A DNA stretch of 64,000 bases from Cephalotus follicularis (GCA_001972305.1 BDDD01001504.1:124001-188000), one strand, 5' to 3'. Shown: positions 45,761-57,500, counted from the first letter of the stretch. The notes: generated by a model from the letters alone, not told the origin. Program-made: numbers and translations.

Positions 45761-46470
45761 AGAAATCCTTACTTGCAACTTGGGAAGAGAGTGACGACTC
45801 AAGCTTCGATGAGTAGACACAAGAAGAAGTTGCTCAATTGGCATTGATGGCCATCGAGGAAGAAGAAGATAATTCAGAGGTAAGCTACGATGAACTTAAG
45901 TAACAGTAGAAAAATATAGTTTCATTATTTCTTCTTTAAATAAAAAGCTTAAATCTTTAACTATTAAGAACAATCAATTATTAACAACGACTACTTCTAC
46001 TTTGATTAATGAGGATAAAATAGATATATTACAAAAAGAAAAAGAAAGTCTTAAAATTGAAGTAGATACTTTAAAGAAAACATTTTCTAATTTTTCTAAT
46101 AATAGCAAAAAGTTAGAAAAAAATTTGGGTATGCAAAGATGTGTGTTTGACAAAGCTGGGTTAGGCTATGATAAAATGAATAATGTCAAACATTATCAAA
46201 ACTTCTTTGAAAGAAAGAAAAAGATTGAAAAAGATGATCTTAAAAAGAAAGTTATTAAGAAGAAAAATACAAATGTTTATTGTAATTATTGTGAAAGAAA
46301 TGGACATATTTCAGCATCTTGTTTTTACAAGAAAAATACTTTGTCTTGTTCAAAAATTGTACGAATTAGGAAAATTTAGGTTCCAAAAGGAACCATTGTT
46401 ACTAACCCTAAAGGACCAAAAAATTGTTGGATACCTCAAAAAAAAATTGACATTGTTTTTGTAGATATGC
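45761..46470 (+). pseudogene. gag: Copia J gag C-terminal region (acidic, coiled coil, second knuckle)
   Basis: Continues with an acidic stretch (ALMAIEEEEDNSEVSYDELK around 45840-45900) and a lysine-rich coiled coil (46002-46200, KEKESLKIEVDTLKKTFSNF), then the conserved LGMQRCVFDKAGLGYDKMNN and one knuckle CNYCERNGHISASC (46281-46322). A stop at 46377 replaces the tryptophan of the WVPKGT segment. A two-base deletion after CCTCAAAA (about 46433-46450) shifts the frame before the protease. K has four knuckles in tandem at this place. Confidence 0.82.
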
Positions 46471-46932
46471 TTGAAGGCATTATCCAAGAAGACACAGTAC
46501 TTGGATAGTGGATGCTCAAAGCATATAACCGGTGACAAGAGTTTATTTGTCACTTTAAAATCAAAGCAAGGAGGAGATGTCACTTTTAGGGACAATGCTA
46601 AAGGTAAAATTATGGAAGTTGGCTCCATAGGTAATGATCATGCATCTATCTCTAATGTTTTATATGTTGATGAACTCAAACACAATCTATTAAGTATTAG
46701 TCAATTATGTGACAAAGTTTGTAGAGTTATTTTTGAAAAAGATTATTGCAAGGTAATAGGCATCAATAAAAACCTAACCAAATTTATTGGATATAAACAT
46801 GACAATATTTATGTAGTTGATATAAATGATTTACAAATCAAAATGTCAAATGTCTATTATCCATAAATGATGATAGTTGGTTATAGCATAGGAGACTTGG
46901 TCATGTTAATATGACAACTCTTTCAAAGATTT
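46471..46932 (+). pseudogene. pol: Copia J protease and start of integrase domain
   Basis: YLDSGCSKHITGD carries the catalytic aspartate of a copia protease, followed by HNLLSISQLCDK. This is the region that joins protease and the pre-integrase domain. A frameshift near 46845 leads to the zinc-binding start SWL-stop-HRRLGHV, where both histidines of the HHCC motif are present but the tryptophan is a stop. The sequence ends in LSKIL, where copia K is inserted (46933). The remainder is outside the window. Confidence 0.85.
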
Positions 46933-47054
46933 TGTTGACATTTATGTCTCAATCCTAGTTTTGATGATAACATATTTGTGTTTAACAAAGTTTCTTTATG
47001 TGCAAGTAAAAGATAAAATGTGCAAAACAGCAAGAAAATTACAGACACAGCTTA

Positions 47055-47425
47055 AAGCGTCGACGCTCAGGAAGTAAGCGTTAGCACTTTGTGCAACCGT
47101 CGAGGCAAGGAACAAAGCGCCAACCGTTGGAATATTTGGAGCAAAGGAAGAAATGGCCAAACAGTCGACGCTCTGAGACAAGCGTCAGCGCTTTGAGGCT
47201 AAGCGTCTGCGCTTGGGAGGCCAATATCAGCAGTTCAAACCAGAGAATTTTGGGCGAACTAAGATTGCCCAAAGCAGCGACGCTCTAAACAAAACGTCAG
47301 CGCTTTGAGGAAACGGTCGACCCCAAATCCAGAACGCCAGCGCTTTGACCAAAAAAATTCAAATTCAAATGCCCAATAATCATATAAGTGGCAACGCTTT
47401 GAGGCAAACAGTCGACGCTTTGCAC
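47055..47425. repeat. GCGTCGACGC-type motif cluster in copia K LTR
   Basis: About fourteen copies in 370 bp, including a perfect AGCGTCGACGCT at 47056-47067 and forms AAGCGTCAGCGCTTTGAG (twice near 47180-47320), CAGTCGACGCTCTGAG and CAGTCGACGCTTTG. A trailing GAG or CAG often follows the motif. Confidence 0.85.
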
Positions 47426-47518
47426 AGTTGGAAAAATTTATGACAGAGTTTTTAATGCGACGTTCTTGAAGCAACAAACTCCAAGACACATCCAACGGAT
47501 TTTTCAAGTGAAAAACGG

Positions 47519-47530
47519 CTATAAAAAATA
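47519..47530 (+). promoter_or_regulatory. TATA box of copia K LTR
   Basis: CTATAAAAAATA about 95 bases after the motif cluster, preceded by AACGG; same relative place as in J. Confidence 0.65.
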
Positions 47531-48079
47531 AGATTGGAAGAGAGAAGATAACAAGAATAGAAGAGAACATAAATAAAAAAAATCAATCAAGAAAATTAAA
47601 AATCATCAATTCTCTTTCAAAAGGTCTTGTTGTGTGCTTTAGCCTACTTTTGTTCTCACTCATTTTGAGAGATATTATCTTGTAAAATCCAACCTTTGAG
47701 AGGTTAAGATCAAACATTCTTCATCATTCACTTTGATTGTAATAGGGGAGTGAACCCTAAGGGAGTGAACCCAAAACTTGTAAGTGATTGAGGTCAATCA
47801 CGAACAATTGTAAAAGGTGTACCGAATAGCACCCGGAAGTTTATTCGGAGACTAGTGGAAACTCAAGGAGATCCTTGGGAAAAGTGGATGTAGACAAGAG
47901 TTAAGCCGAACCACTCTAAAACCGTGTTTGCAAATTCTCAAACCCTCTCTCTTTAATTGTCTTATTTATTTACTTTTGATTGCATACATATAATTGTGTT
48001 CATCGTTTAACTTGCATTTGCGAAAAGTTAATTAAATTTTTAGAAACTATAATTCACCCCCTCTTGTAGTTTATTCAAT

Positions 48080-48092
48080 TGGTATCAAAGAG
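48080..48092 (+). other. Primer-binding site of copia K
   Basis: TGGTATCAAAGAG, matching the initiator-Met tRNA site at the first eight positions, two bases after the LTR. Confidence 0.85.
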
Positions 48093-48136
48093 GTAGGCTT
48101 ATAATTCTTAAGTGCTAGAGCCTTTAACGATCTAGG

Positions 48137-49640
48137 ATGACAATGAACACGAACATAGGAGAGAGAGAAAATATCTCAAAACCCCCTTTCTTCGATGGCA
48201 ATAACTATAGCCATTGGAAGGCTAAGATGATTATCTTTATTCAATCCCTCGATTATAACTTGTGGGACCTCATAATTGATGGTCCAAATCTCCCTACCGT
48301 CACACTTGAAAACGGGGATGTTGTTCCTAAACCTAAGAACCTTTATGATGATAATGATAGAAGAAGAGTTCAAGTAAATGCTAAAGCGAAACACATTATC
48401 ATTTGTGCTATAAACTCAAATGACTTCAATGGGATTTTGTCTTGCATTTCTGCCAAAAAAATGTAGGATAGACTTGCGGTTACCTATGAAGGGACAAATC
48501 AAGTTAAAGAAGCTAAGATTAGTAAGTTAGTCCATGATTATGAAATGTTCACTATGAATGAGAACAAAGACATTAAATCCATGTTCTCTAGATTTACAAA
48601 TATTATTAATGCTTTATAAGCTTTGGATAAAACTTATTCTAATAGTGAAATGGTGAGAAAAATTCTTAGGTGCTTTCCAAGGTCTTGGATGCCGAAAGTT
48701 ACCGCAATTGAAGAAGCAAAGAATCTCAACGTCCTTCCGCTAGAGGATCTTCTAGGGTCACTAATGACCCATGAGCTTTCGATGCAAAAGAAAGATGAGA
48801 ATGAGGAGAAGGAGAAAAAGAAAAAGAAGATAGTGGCATTGAAATCATCCCTAATCGAAGATTCCTAGGACGATGATGAAAATGAAGAGCTAGCCCTCAT
48901 CACACGAAAGTTCAAGAAATTCCTAGCTAGCAAGAAGAAGTTTGGTGGAAAGCCAAACAAGAAAATCTACTAAAAGGGAGAGTCAAGCAAGCTAGAAGAG
49001 ATCATATGCTTCGAGTGCAACAAACCGGGGCATTACAAAAGCGATTGCCCCCAACTCAAAAAGAAGGATCTCTTGAAGAAGAAGAAGAAGAAGAAAGCTA
49101 TGATTGCCACATGGGATGACAGCGATGAGTCTAGCTCGGATGAAGATTCGAATGAAGAAGTGGCTCAAATAGCTTTGATGGCCTTGGAGGAAGAAGAAGT
49201 GGAAGAAAGAGATGAGGTAACCTATGATGAACTTGTCTTAGCAGTAGAGAAATATAGTTCTATGATTGCATCTTTAAAGAAAAAGGTCAAGACTTTAGTA
49301 AATGAAAATGAGGAACTAAAATCGATTAATTTAGCTAAGGAAGAAAACTCAAATGAAATTGAAGTAGACCTCCTAGAAAATGAAGTAGCTTTTCTAGAGA
49401 AAGAAAATAGAAACCTTAAGGAAGAGATAGACGCTTTAAAGAAGACCTTTTCAAAGTTCTCTAATAGTAGTGAAAAACTTGAAAACCTTCTTGGTATGCA
49501 AAGATGTGTTTTTGATAAGGTCGGACTAGGATATGAGGAGATGAACAACGTTAAGCTTTATCAAAACTTCTTTGAAAGGAAAGAGAGGATAAAAAAGAGA
49601 AGGTTAAAAAAGCTCATATTAAGAAGAAAATTGTAAAGAT
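48137..49640 (+). pseudogene. gag: Copia K gag, UBN2 type, with zinc knuckle and coiled coil
   Basis: ATG at 48137. The N-terminal part (MTMNTNIGERENISKPPFF, then NYSHWKAKMIIFIQSLDY) and the conserved KHIIICAINSN, TYEGTNQVKEAKIS and LEDLLGSLMTHELSMQKK segments define UBN2 gag. The first knuckle CFECNKPGHYKSDC is intact (49007-49048). After it come an acidic part (ATWDDSDESSSDEDSNEEV) and a long lysine/glutamate coiled coil (49230-49480) ending in LGMQRCVFDKVGLGYEEMNN. In-frame stops at 48464 (tryptophan codon), 48617 (glutamine), 48866 and 48971 all fit single transitions or CAA/CAG-to-stop changes. A frameshift lies near 49600. Confidence 0.9.
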
Positions 49641-49644
49641 TTCT

Positions 49645-50075
49645 TGTGACTATTGTGGTAATATTGGACATACATCTTTCACTTGCTTTCATAAGAAGAA
49701 TGCCATGTTTAAGAAAATATGAATAACTCTTGTAATTTTTGTGGTAAATATGCACATACATCTTCATCATGCTATCATAAGAAAAATGCTATATACAAGA
49801 AAAAGATAAAAGCTTCGTGTGACCATTGTGGTATATACGGTCATGCATCTTCATCTTGTTTTTATAAAAGAAATATTATGCATAAAAGAAGAATGATTGT
49901 ATCCTGCAATAATTGTGGTAAGAATTGCCATATCTCTACTTCATGTTTTTACAAAGAAAATATATTGAATGATTCAAATTTCTCTAGAGTAAAGAAAAGT
50001 TGGGTTCCCAAAGGAACCATCTTGACTAACCCCAAAGGACCTAAAGTTTGTTGGGTACCTCAAACAAATATTTGA
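49645..50075 (+). pseudogene. gag: Copia K tandem zinc-knuckle array and WVPKGT segment
   Basis: Four CX2CX4HX4C knuckles in tandem at 49645-49686, 49731-49772, 49818-49859 and 49905-49946: CDYCGNIGHTSFTC, CNFCGKYAHTSSSC, CDHCGIYGHASSSC and CNNCGKNCHISTSC. They are spaced 86, 87 and 87 bp, so a 29-codon unit was duplicated, and one base was later lost in the first unit, which puts it out of frame with the rest. J has a single knuckle here. The segment ends with KSWVPKGTILTNPKGPKVCW, common to these copia families, and a stop at 50073. Confidence 0.88.
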
Positions 50076-50159
50076 AAATTGTGTTTGTAAGTGTGCTTGA
50101 AGGCACTATCCAAGAAGACACAATGGTACTTGGATAGTGGGTGCTCCAAGCATATGACG
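50076..50159 (+). pseudogene. pol: Copia K protease start, cut by LTR L
   Basis: CLKALSKKTQWYLDSGCSKHMT: the protease active-site segment with its aspartate. The reading is interrupted right after HMT by LTR L (duplication TGACG) and resumes at 61950 with GD-stop-SLF. Confidence 0.85.
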
Positions 50160-50344
50160 TGTAACGCCCAGAATTTTCATGTGTTGTAATTTCATAATGT
50201 AAATGTACCCTTAATGTGGAATTAATAAAAGATGGATTTTCCTAATTTGATGATGTTTTCCCAAACTCTGACGATGTAGAATTTGGAGTCCAATTGTTAG
50301 AGAAATGTTAAAAGTGTAATTTAGTTAAATGGCACAGTTTTGAG

Positions 50345-50455
50345 GTTAAAGCGCTGACACCTGGATTTGGAGCATCGATGTTTAAGCCGTTGAAATGCGC
50401 GTTTAAATCCAACACATAAGCGCCGACGCCTGCATGTGAACGTCGATGCTTTGAG
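50345..50455. repeat. GCGTCGACGC-type motif cluster 1 in LTR L
   Basis: Four copies: AAAGCGCTGACACC, GCATCGATGTTTA, AAGCGCCGACGCC and AACGTCGATGCTTT. Confidence 0.75.
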
Positions 50456-51227
50456 GCGTGTTCTGCATACATATAACAGCAAATGGACGTGACGCAGGGA
50501 GGTGACTTCGTGCCACTTATCAAGCATCTTAGCAGGCGCTTTAAGAACGTGGCAATGCATGTTTTTGTTGCCAGACCTACCTGCAACAACAGGGCATGGG
50601 ACAGAGGGAGAATCCCTGAGTGCATGGCCTGTGAAAGGGAAGAAAAGAACACCTGTTGCACCTGGCTTGCATGAAGGAGAAGGGCTAAACTGGTGGGTTT
50701 TGGCAGAGAGAAATAAAACATTTTCTGCATAAAAGTCGACCTTCATCTCTTACCTTCGGTTGTTACTGATAAAGGAAGTACCTCAGACTTGAGAAGAACA
50801 CAGAGAGTGAAAAAGGCCAGAGAACTTGAGAGAGGAAGCTCAACCACCATTCTTGAACAAAGGAAGTTGGAGCTTGGACAACAACTGTTGGAACGAACCA
50901 GGGAGTTTCAAGCAGTGCCTGGGAGTTCAAAGAGACCTGTGGAATACTAAAAGAGGTGGACTTTCGGCTTCTAACTTGAGGCCAGAGGTAGGGGAAGCCA
51001 TAATTGTATTTTGTGTTCAATACTTAGTGTTTGTTCAGTGATGTTCATGCATGAATTTCATAGCCTGATGATCCGTTTTTAGTCACTGAAATGATGTTAC
51101 CTTGTACTGTACGTGTCTTATGATATTGCATGGCCGTTTTCTGTGCTTTATACATGTTGGAATGCATGTTATGGTCATGGAAATGACATTGTTTTCCCAT
51201 GTCGTGAGGAGGAAGACGACCCCTGCC

Positions 51228-51432
51228 TGAAACCATCGACGCCTTGGATAAGCGTCCACGCTTAACCCTGTGAACTGCGTTTTATATGTTGAAGTGCATT
51301 AAAACGTCGACGTCTAAGGGAGGAGATATCGACGCCCAGACAGTGAAAGCGCTGACGCTAGGGGACTAAACGTCGACGCTTAAGGGACATAAGCGGCGAC
51401 GCCTAAGGAATAAACGTAGACGCTTTAGAGTC
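51228..51432. repeat. GCGTCGACGC-type motif cluster 2 in LTR L
   Basis: Eight copies, among them AAGCGTCCACGCTTA, AAACGTCGACGTC, AAAGCGCTGACGCT, AAACGTCGACGCTTA, AAGCGGCGACGCC and AAACGTAGACGCTTT. Gypsy M is inserted about 30 bases further on. Confidence 0.8.
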
Positions 51433-52245
51433 CTGTTTGGACAATTTTACAATTTTGATACCTGTCACACCCCATTCCCATAACAACAATAATAATGGTA
51501 GCAATCAACATAATATCCGGCTTATACAGTTTTACGCGGAAATTTAAAACTTTCAAAGCGATTAATAACTTGCGGAAGCATTCAATTATAAGCTGAATTA
51601 ACAACGTAACACGCATCACATACTACATGTTACCAAAATATGACATTTCATTGTTAATTGCCCTTAAAACGGAGCGTGATTAAGACATGTCGGTACAATA
51701 TTTCATTCAGTGCGGAAATCCATCAAGTACGATAAATACATCATCCCAAATTAGTAAAGTCATAAACCATTATACATTAATCCAGTACAAGATTCCATCA
51801 TTACAATAACCAATTGATACAATATCCAATTGATAATTCTTAACAAGCACGTCTCATCATTCTCTTAAAACACGAGTATGGTTATTACAATACAATACAA
51901 TTAAAACAACCTTCAAAAAAGAAGCTTGCAACTCAGCTTCAGCAGCACTTGTCCGATTGCCCCTGTCAATCTGAAATTGTAGGGGGTTAGCCTTTGTCCT
52001 CACTCGGCTAAGTAGAGAAAGTATAAATACCTTTCGGGATCAACAATAATGTAAATCATGTAATGAATGCATAATGATGCAGTACAATATATATATATAT
52101 ACAATATGTATTTGTATATGTATCTCGATCAATAGCTACGGAACCATGCCAAGTGGCTACATCAACACAATCCAAAAATCATGTCACTAAGGACCAATCA
52201 ATTCAATCCGTATTCGATAACCACCACCCGTAGGTTAGCATTATC

Positions 52246-52600
52246 TCACGTTGACGCTAACCGGCCCATAGGCGGAGGAAAGCTCGATCAATAATTGACA
52301 CTAACCGACACGTAGCGGAGGAAAGTTCAAAAAACAAATGAGTGTAACCGGCACAAGGCGGAGGATAGCTCATAGTGTGGATGTCAACCGGCACATAGCG
52401 GAGGAAGCCATACGGTGTGGTGTCCCTAGCCATCTCCTGGCCCCTAGAGCACAACCTGCCATTAGCGTAAGTGACAACCTCCGTCACCGCACTAACAGCG
52501 TAACAATCACAATCAATCAAACAATTCAATCATTGATACTAACAGGCCCCGAGCTAGGAAAGCACACAGCTAACCGTCCCGTGGTGCTAGGAAAGCTCAA
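52246..52600. repeat. CTAACCGGCAC...GGCGGAGGAAAGCTC repeats in M 3' LTR
   Basis: Five or six imperfect units of about 45-60 bp. About 277 bases of this block (roughly 52299-52575) are absent from the 5' LTR at 58503, which explains nearly all of the 284-bp length difference. Confidence 0.75.
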
Positions 52601-52947
52601 TCAATACAAAAATCAATCCTTTCCAAGTAATTTATAGGTTATAAAATACTTGAAATAATACATTTATTCAAATGTAAACAGTCTTTGAAATCACGTTTCA
52701 ATCATTCAAAAATATACATTTAACAAATATACATTTTCGTGTAAAATAATGATTTGTTATAAAATCATGTATGCACTTATAAAATGATAAAACACTTTAG
52801 AATCAATCACATTTCAATTCACAATTCAGTTCATAGTTCAATTAATACCTACATCGACGCTAACCAGCACAAGGCAAGGAAAGCTCGACCAATCCACAAT
52901 AATATGCAAGCAAACATATGCTAAAAATGCAACCCGATCCTTTCGGC

Positions 52948-53312
52948 GTCGACACCTAACCTCTAGGTTCCAAATCGTTCATATTAGTCACTTAAGCATC
53001 GCCGCTTAACCCTAGGCGTCAACGCTTATGCCCTTTAAGCGTCAGCGCTTTAACCAGTAACTTAAGTGTCAAGAAATGTCCTTGACGTCGACGCTTCAAG
53101 GTAAGGATCCTTGAGCGTCGGCATTCATTACTTTGGCATCGACGCTTTGAGGTAGGACCTCAAGCGTCAACATCCACGTGTCCATCACTGCACACATTCT
53201 AACCAGGGCATCAACGCTTTCCTTAAGTCGACGTTTATCGTGAAGTCAGTATGCACTCCTACACGTAACAGTCCATAGCGTCAACGCTTATCGTCAAAGC
53301 ATTAACGGTTAG
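52948..53312. repeat. GCGTCGACGC-type motif cluster in M 3' LTR
   Basis: About thirteen copies such as GGCGTCGACACC, AGGCGTCAACGCTTA, AAGCGTCAGCGCTTTA, GACGTCGACGCTTCA, TGGCATCGACGCTTTGAGG and TAGCGTCAACGCTTA. Confidence 0.8.
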
Positions 53313-54741
53313 AGAATATCGGAAATATCTTCTTCAACACGTTCAATACCAGGAGATCAACATGTATAATCACACATGCAATTCGATCCACAATCATTTC
53401 AATCATAATATGCAAGGCAGGTTAGCTACTCATAGAAACCCTAACACAAATCACACCATTCACACACCAAAGGAAAATCATCCCAAAACGTGCATGCAAT
53501 TCAATCCACAAAGTTTATGCATTTCATCAATGATAAACATCATTCTTGAACTCAAATAAGCAAGTATAAATCCCCTACTATTACCCCTACCTCTGATTCC
53601 GAGTTAGGAATCGCAGCCACAACAGCACAGTTGAGCCGTCGGTTCGATTGCCGAACCTTTCCCAACCATCGTTGAACCGTACCCGGTTCTCGCCAATTGA
53701 TCAATTCCTCAATGCCAAATCCAATTTCCACTCACACACTGCACATACAACACATTTCCGTTATGCTCGACACACAAAACATCGTCGTGGCTGAAACGCC
53801 GCCGGATTCCGGCAGACTCATCCAGCTTACGAAACACCCATCAACGGGTTCCACATTGAACGGTCTACACAAAACCACTCATGACTCACCGGGAATCAGC
53901 GTCTAACGCCGTGCCACGGCAGGCAGTGAGTTGTGACTCACTGAGTCAACTCGCCGGACCTCAACAGGTCCGATCGCCACCCAAAAATGTCGCACATTCA
54001 ACAGTTTTACACATCCCTACCTCAAACCGGCCAAGACTCGGCGCTAAACGCGATGTCCAATGCGACAGTGAGTCGACTCGCTGAGTCGACTCAACCAAGC
54101 TATTCCGGCCGATTCCGGCCAAATCACGCCTCACCGGTGGTCGAAATGGGTAGAGCGGATCTTCTACACCATAACCCACGCCATCCGCGACGCTAACGGC
54201 GCCAGGAAACGCCGGGAAGATACGCGACAGTGGCGGTGAAGAAAAGGAAAAGAAGTAAAAAGAGGGGAAGGGGGAAGAGCTTACCGGCGGTAGGCGTGCC
54301 TGGGTGGTCCGCCGTCCTCTCCCGGTCACGTGGCTGGCTCCGGCGTCATCTCCGGCGCCCTCTCTCCCTCTCTCTCCCGCTGTCTCTCATCTGCAGGTTA
54401 TTGGCACGGGCGCGCTATGCGCCTGTGTCTCCCTCCCTCTTCTTTTATTATTTTTTCTTCCTCCTTAGTATTTTCTGGCAAAATACTAAGGTATGGGTCC
54501 CGATTTTTTGGCGAATCGCGACATAAATCATCCAAACGACCACCAAAATAATCGCAATAAAAATGCGAACATTTGGGCTTTATTATGGCGCATTAAAAAT
54601 ATGTTTTATTAGCCGTCTTAGCTAACACGATTACGACTTAAATGCGTAATGCCTTTTTATTACTCCGATCCCTATCGATTTTATCACAACTGTACACGCA
54701 CCAATTTCATAATAATTATTTATGAAATTCGGGGCGTTACA

Positions 54742-54776
54742 TCCTCCCCTCCTTAAAGAAATCTCGTCCCGAGATT
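54742..54776 (-). other. Polypurine tract and stem-loop of gypsy M
   Basis: Minus strand AAGGAGGGGAGGA next to the LTR, followed by AATCTCG-TCC-CGAGATT (54760-54776). Confidence 0.85.
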
Positions 54777-55060
54777 CCCTAGATTAAACATGTGAAGGTA
54801 GAATGCCTTCACTTCTTCCTCACGTTCCAAGTGTCTTTCCAAGCCCATGGTATTACCATCATACTTCCACCACATCGAGCTTCATATCTCGATATATCTT
54901 GCTAATCGCCGAATGTACGGAGAAACTGGAGCGATAGGCTTGAGACCACAGCTCATCCACATCAACCCATTCATAATCATACGATCCATAGTCATATGGT
55001 TTATGACCGCACATTCCGTAACCGCATAATCTGTATACGTTCAATCTGTAACCATACTAT
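54777..55060 (-). pseudogene. pol: Gypsy M pol trace (integrase zinc-binding region)
   Basis: The frame ending at 54859 (from 55044) reads DELWSQAYRSSFSVHSAISK then IYRDMKL, which corresponds to the H...H part of the gypsy integrase zinc-binding domain (compare [16 protein letters not shown] in F). It is joined directly to the short chromodomain-end and polypurine region, so the integrase core, C-terminal domain and chromodomain are deleted. Confidence 0.7.
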
Positions 55061-55673
55061 ATCCATATCACTGGGTCTCCAAAAACCCAACATCTTACCC
55101 ATTATTATTCCGCAACTCCAAATAACTCCAATTAGCACTTATTCAGTTAATCACTTTCAATCTCCCAAAAGTAAGGATCCTACACTGGCATATCCAACAC
55201 AGTTCCGCAACAGTCATACTTCAATCATACTCAAAAGTGCTATAAGCTAGAACTTTAAACAATCACTTCATGTTAGCGGAATAATCAGTTGAATACATTT
55301 CAACTCTTATAATCTCCCAAAAATCGGGCATGAAGTATTCGTTTATAGGACTATGCCCCCTGTAAAGAAAACACAATTTATATCCACACTCCCGAAGGAG
55401 GAACCAACAGTTTACAAATTGGCTCAGCCCTCAACAAACCACAATTCAGATCCGAATCATCATTATAATATCTCAAGTGATGGATCCATTAAAATCATAC
55501 TTTTAGAATTTCTCAAAATTTTGGCATGAAGTATTCGTTTATCGGACTCCATGCCACCTGAAAAACCACAGTTTATATGTTTGGGGATCAACCCTCATCT
55601 CATCACAATCTATATGCTGGGGACTCAGCCCACACCAGACTACATCTCAACTAAATCCAAATATATCATTTGC

Positions 55674-55871
55674 ATGCAAAGGATAATCCTTTCGATACCC
55701 TCTATGATGGGCTTGATCATATCCAATAATACCATACACATGCAAAGGATAATCATGTCAAAACCTCAAAAGATGGGTCTGATCATATCCAATAATATCA
55801 TACACATGCAAAGGATAATCACGTCAAAACCTCAAATCATGGGTCTGATCATATCCAATAATATCATACAC
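55674..55871. repeat. 66-bp tandem repeat, 3 copies
   Basis: Units start at 55674, 55740 and 55806 with ATGCAAAGGATAATC and end with CATATCCAATAATA. Since 66 is divisible by three the frame stays open (55551-56012); this is not evidence for a gene. Confidence 0.9.
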
Positions 55872-56359
55872 CGATCAAATGATGCACTGCCACATGCCGG
55901 CAGGTCCAATACATCAACACACATTCATTTGCAGCACTGCCACAAGCCGGCAGGTCATATAATGTACAATAAAAAACCTCAAAATATTGGTTCCCTTACT
56001 TTATTCATATAACACAAGATAGGCAAGAGAAATGTAATTTCTTACCATGTGCTTGTCTTGACTAATCACTGTAGTTGTCATATGAACCTGAACCTGATCC
56101 ACTTCATTTCAATGAAACGGTCAGCAGCCAATGGCTGTGTACAATATACATAAGTAATGAATGTATGCAGAGGTGTAGCAGATATATGTGTAATGTCAAT
56201 CATGTGAGATGCACACATAACATGAGAAATATGAACAATGTCATTTCACATTTATAAAAGTCATAACACAATATGTCATCAGTAACTCTACCATATACCA
56301 TCATCCGGGGCCTTTCATCCCGTATCAATCCATGATTGTGCTCTATCCATTACATTTTA

Positions 56360-56515
56360 TATTCGTTTACGGTCCATAGCCGTTTACGGTCTATATCCAT
56401 TCACAATTCGTATTCGTTTACGACCCATAGCCGTTTACGGTCAATACCAATTTACAATTCATGTCCGTTACGGCCAACAGTCGTTCACGGTCCATATCCG
56501 TTCACTCTGCTAGGA
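56360..56515. repeat. CGTTTACGGTCCATAT minisatellite
   Basis: About eight units of roughly 19-20 bp (CGTTTACGGTCCATAGC, CGTTTACGACCCATAGC and so on) within the B-like fragment. Confidence 0.8.
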
Positions 56516-56654
56516 ATCTAGAGGCTAACAACATATGTAGTTGTCATCTAACGGTCGGCTAAATATATATACTGTCCCATACCAGCACATATAAGTAGTT
56601 GTCCACCCATCGGTTCATTCACAATCTATCTCGAGCATCCGTGCAATGTCCATG

Positions 56655-56870
56655 TTTTCGATAACAGTCCATTTGACCACTATTCGATCAATAACGACCC
56701 CTTCGGTCACGATCCATTCAACAAAGATACATTTGATTACTAACCGTTCGATAACATTTCATACGACCACTCACCGCTCAACAACGGCTCATACGATCGC
56801 TAACCGCTCAACAACGGTTCATTCGATAATGACACAATCAATACGATACGATACGATCCATGATGATACA
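56655..56870. repeat. AACCGCTCAACAACGGTTCA-type minisatellite
   Basis: About seven imperfect 27-30 bp units with TTCGATCAC, TAACCG and AACAACG; distinct from the adjoining array. Confidence 0.75.
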
Positions 56871-57074
56871 CTAGTCACTCGCGATGACCATTCACACTCT
56901 ATTATGATCAACCACTATTCGATACAGAAACTTTTCGGACAACACTTATGCCTTTCGACCCATTCGATCGATCGCTTAGCCACTACGGCTCATTCGGTCG
57001 GTCACTCAACCACTATACAGTCCATAGCCCTCACTGTCACTTCATTCGATCTATCCCGCAGGATTTCAGGAGGT

Positions 57075-57500
57075 CTGCCTTCTTGAGGTTGGCCTTCTGG
57101 GAAAGTCTAGACTGCTCAGCAGCCTTAGGCGCTATTTCGGAGGCTTAAACCTTAGCCTGATCTCAATCAGAATCAAGATCCATGGAAAACTGGGTAGTTT
57201 CACCAAAACAGGGCTATTGGCATCAACACCATCCATAGGCATCGACGTCATCACTCTAGGTATCCACATTCATATTAGGCTCTTCCAAAATGGTTTCCAT
57301 CATGCCACGCAACATGGTCAGGAACCATATGCTGTGGCTATGCTTGTGCGTACAATCGACGCATATCCTCCACGTTTGCAGCATTCGCAGCCATCTGCTG
57401 CTGGAAGAAATCCGCTATACGGCTCATAGAGTCCGTTCTGTCATTCACTTCCATAGGAATACTTTCATTAACGGCTCGAGGCCTTCCATGTTTTCTCCTT
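57075..57500 (-). pseudogene. gag: Gypsy M gag start
   Basis: Minus-strand translation of 57300-57480 gives RPRAVNESIPMEVNDRTDSM then IADFFQQQMAANAANVEDMR, the glutamine/alanine-rich N-terminal part typical of this gypsy gag group (compare MMAQMNEFMQRHA in A). The capsid and knuckles are missing; the homology ends near 57075 where the B-like fragment begins. Confidence 0.65.

Larger units (their letters stand above)
46933..48077 (+). repeat. Copia K 5' LTR
   Basis: 1145 bp from TGTTGACATTTATGTC to GTTTATTCA, immediately followed by the primer site. It aligns with the split LTR of J. It contains the densest motif cluster of the window (47055-47425), a TATA box at 47519 and the GGGAGTGAACCC block, present twice (47746-47770). 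Confidence 0.9.
51463..54741 (-). repeat. Gypsy M 3' LTR
   Basis: 3279 bp with ends TGTCACACCCC and CGGGGCGTTACA. Contains four CTAACCGGCACAAGGCGGAG-type repeats (about 52246-52600) that are mostly missing from the other LTR, and a motif cluster (52948-53312). Confidence 0.92.
55080..57070 (-). mobile_element. B-like leader and LTR fragment inside gypsy M
   Basis: 55100-55200 matches the primer-site-proximal leader of B (40100-40210: ATTCCGC-ACTCCAA-TAACTCCAA and ATCC-GGC-TATCCA), and 55225-55400 matches the start of B's LTR (AAAAGTGCTA, AACTTTAAACAATC, GCATGAAGTATTCGTTTAT). It continues with LTR-like minisatellites to about 57070. No second LTR or duplication can be recognised, so it is a fragment or a product of recombination between related elements. 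Confidence 0.55.

Noticed and set aside
50308..50746. Two overlapping minus-strand frames of about 140 codons
   Set aside because: Both lie in LTR L antisense to its transcript and include degenerate motif copies; no domain recognised.
55551..56012. Plus-strand frame of 153 codons with repeated HMQRII segments
   Set aside because: Produced by the 66-bp tandem repeat, whose length is a multiple of three, in an LTR fragment. No homologous protein known to me.
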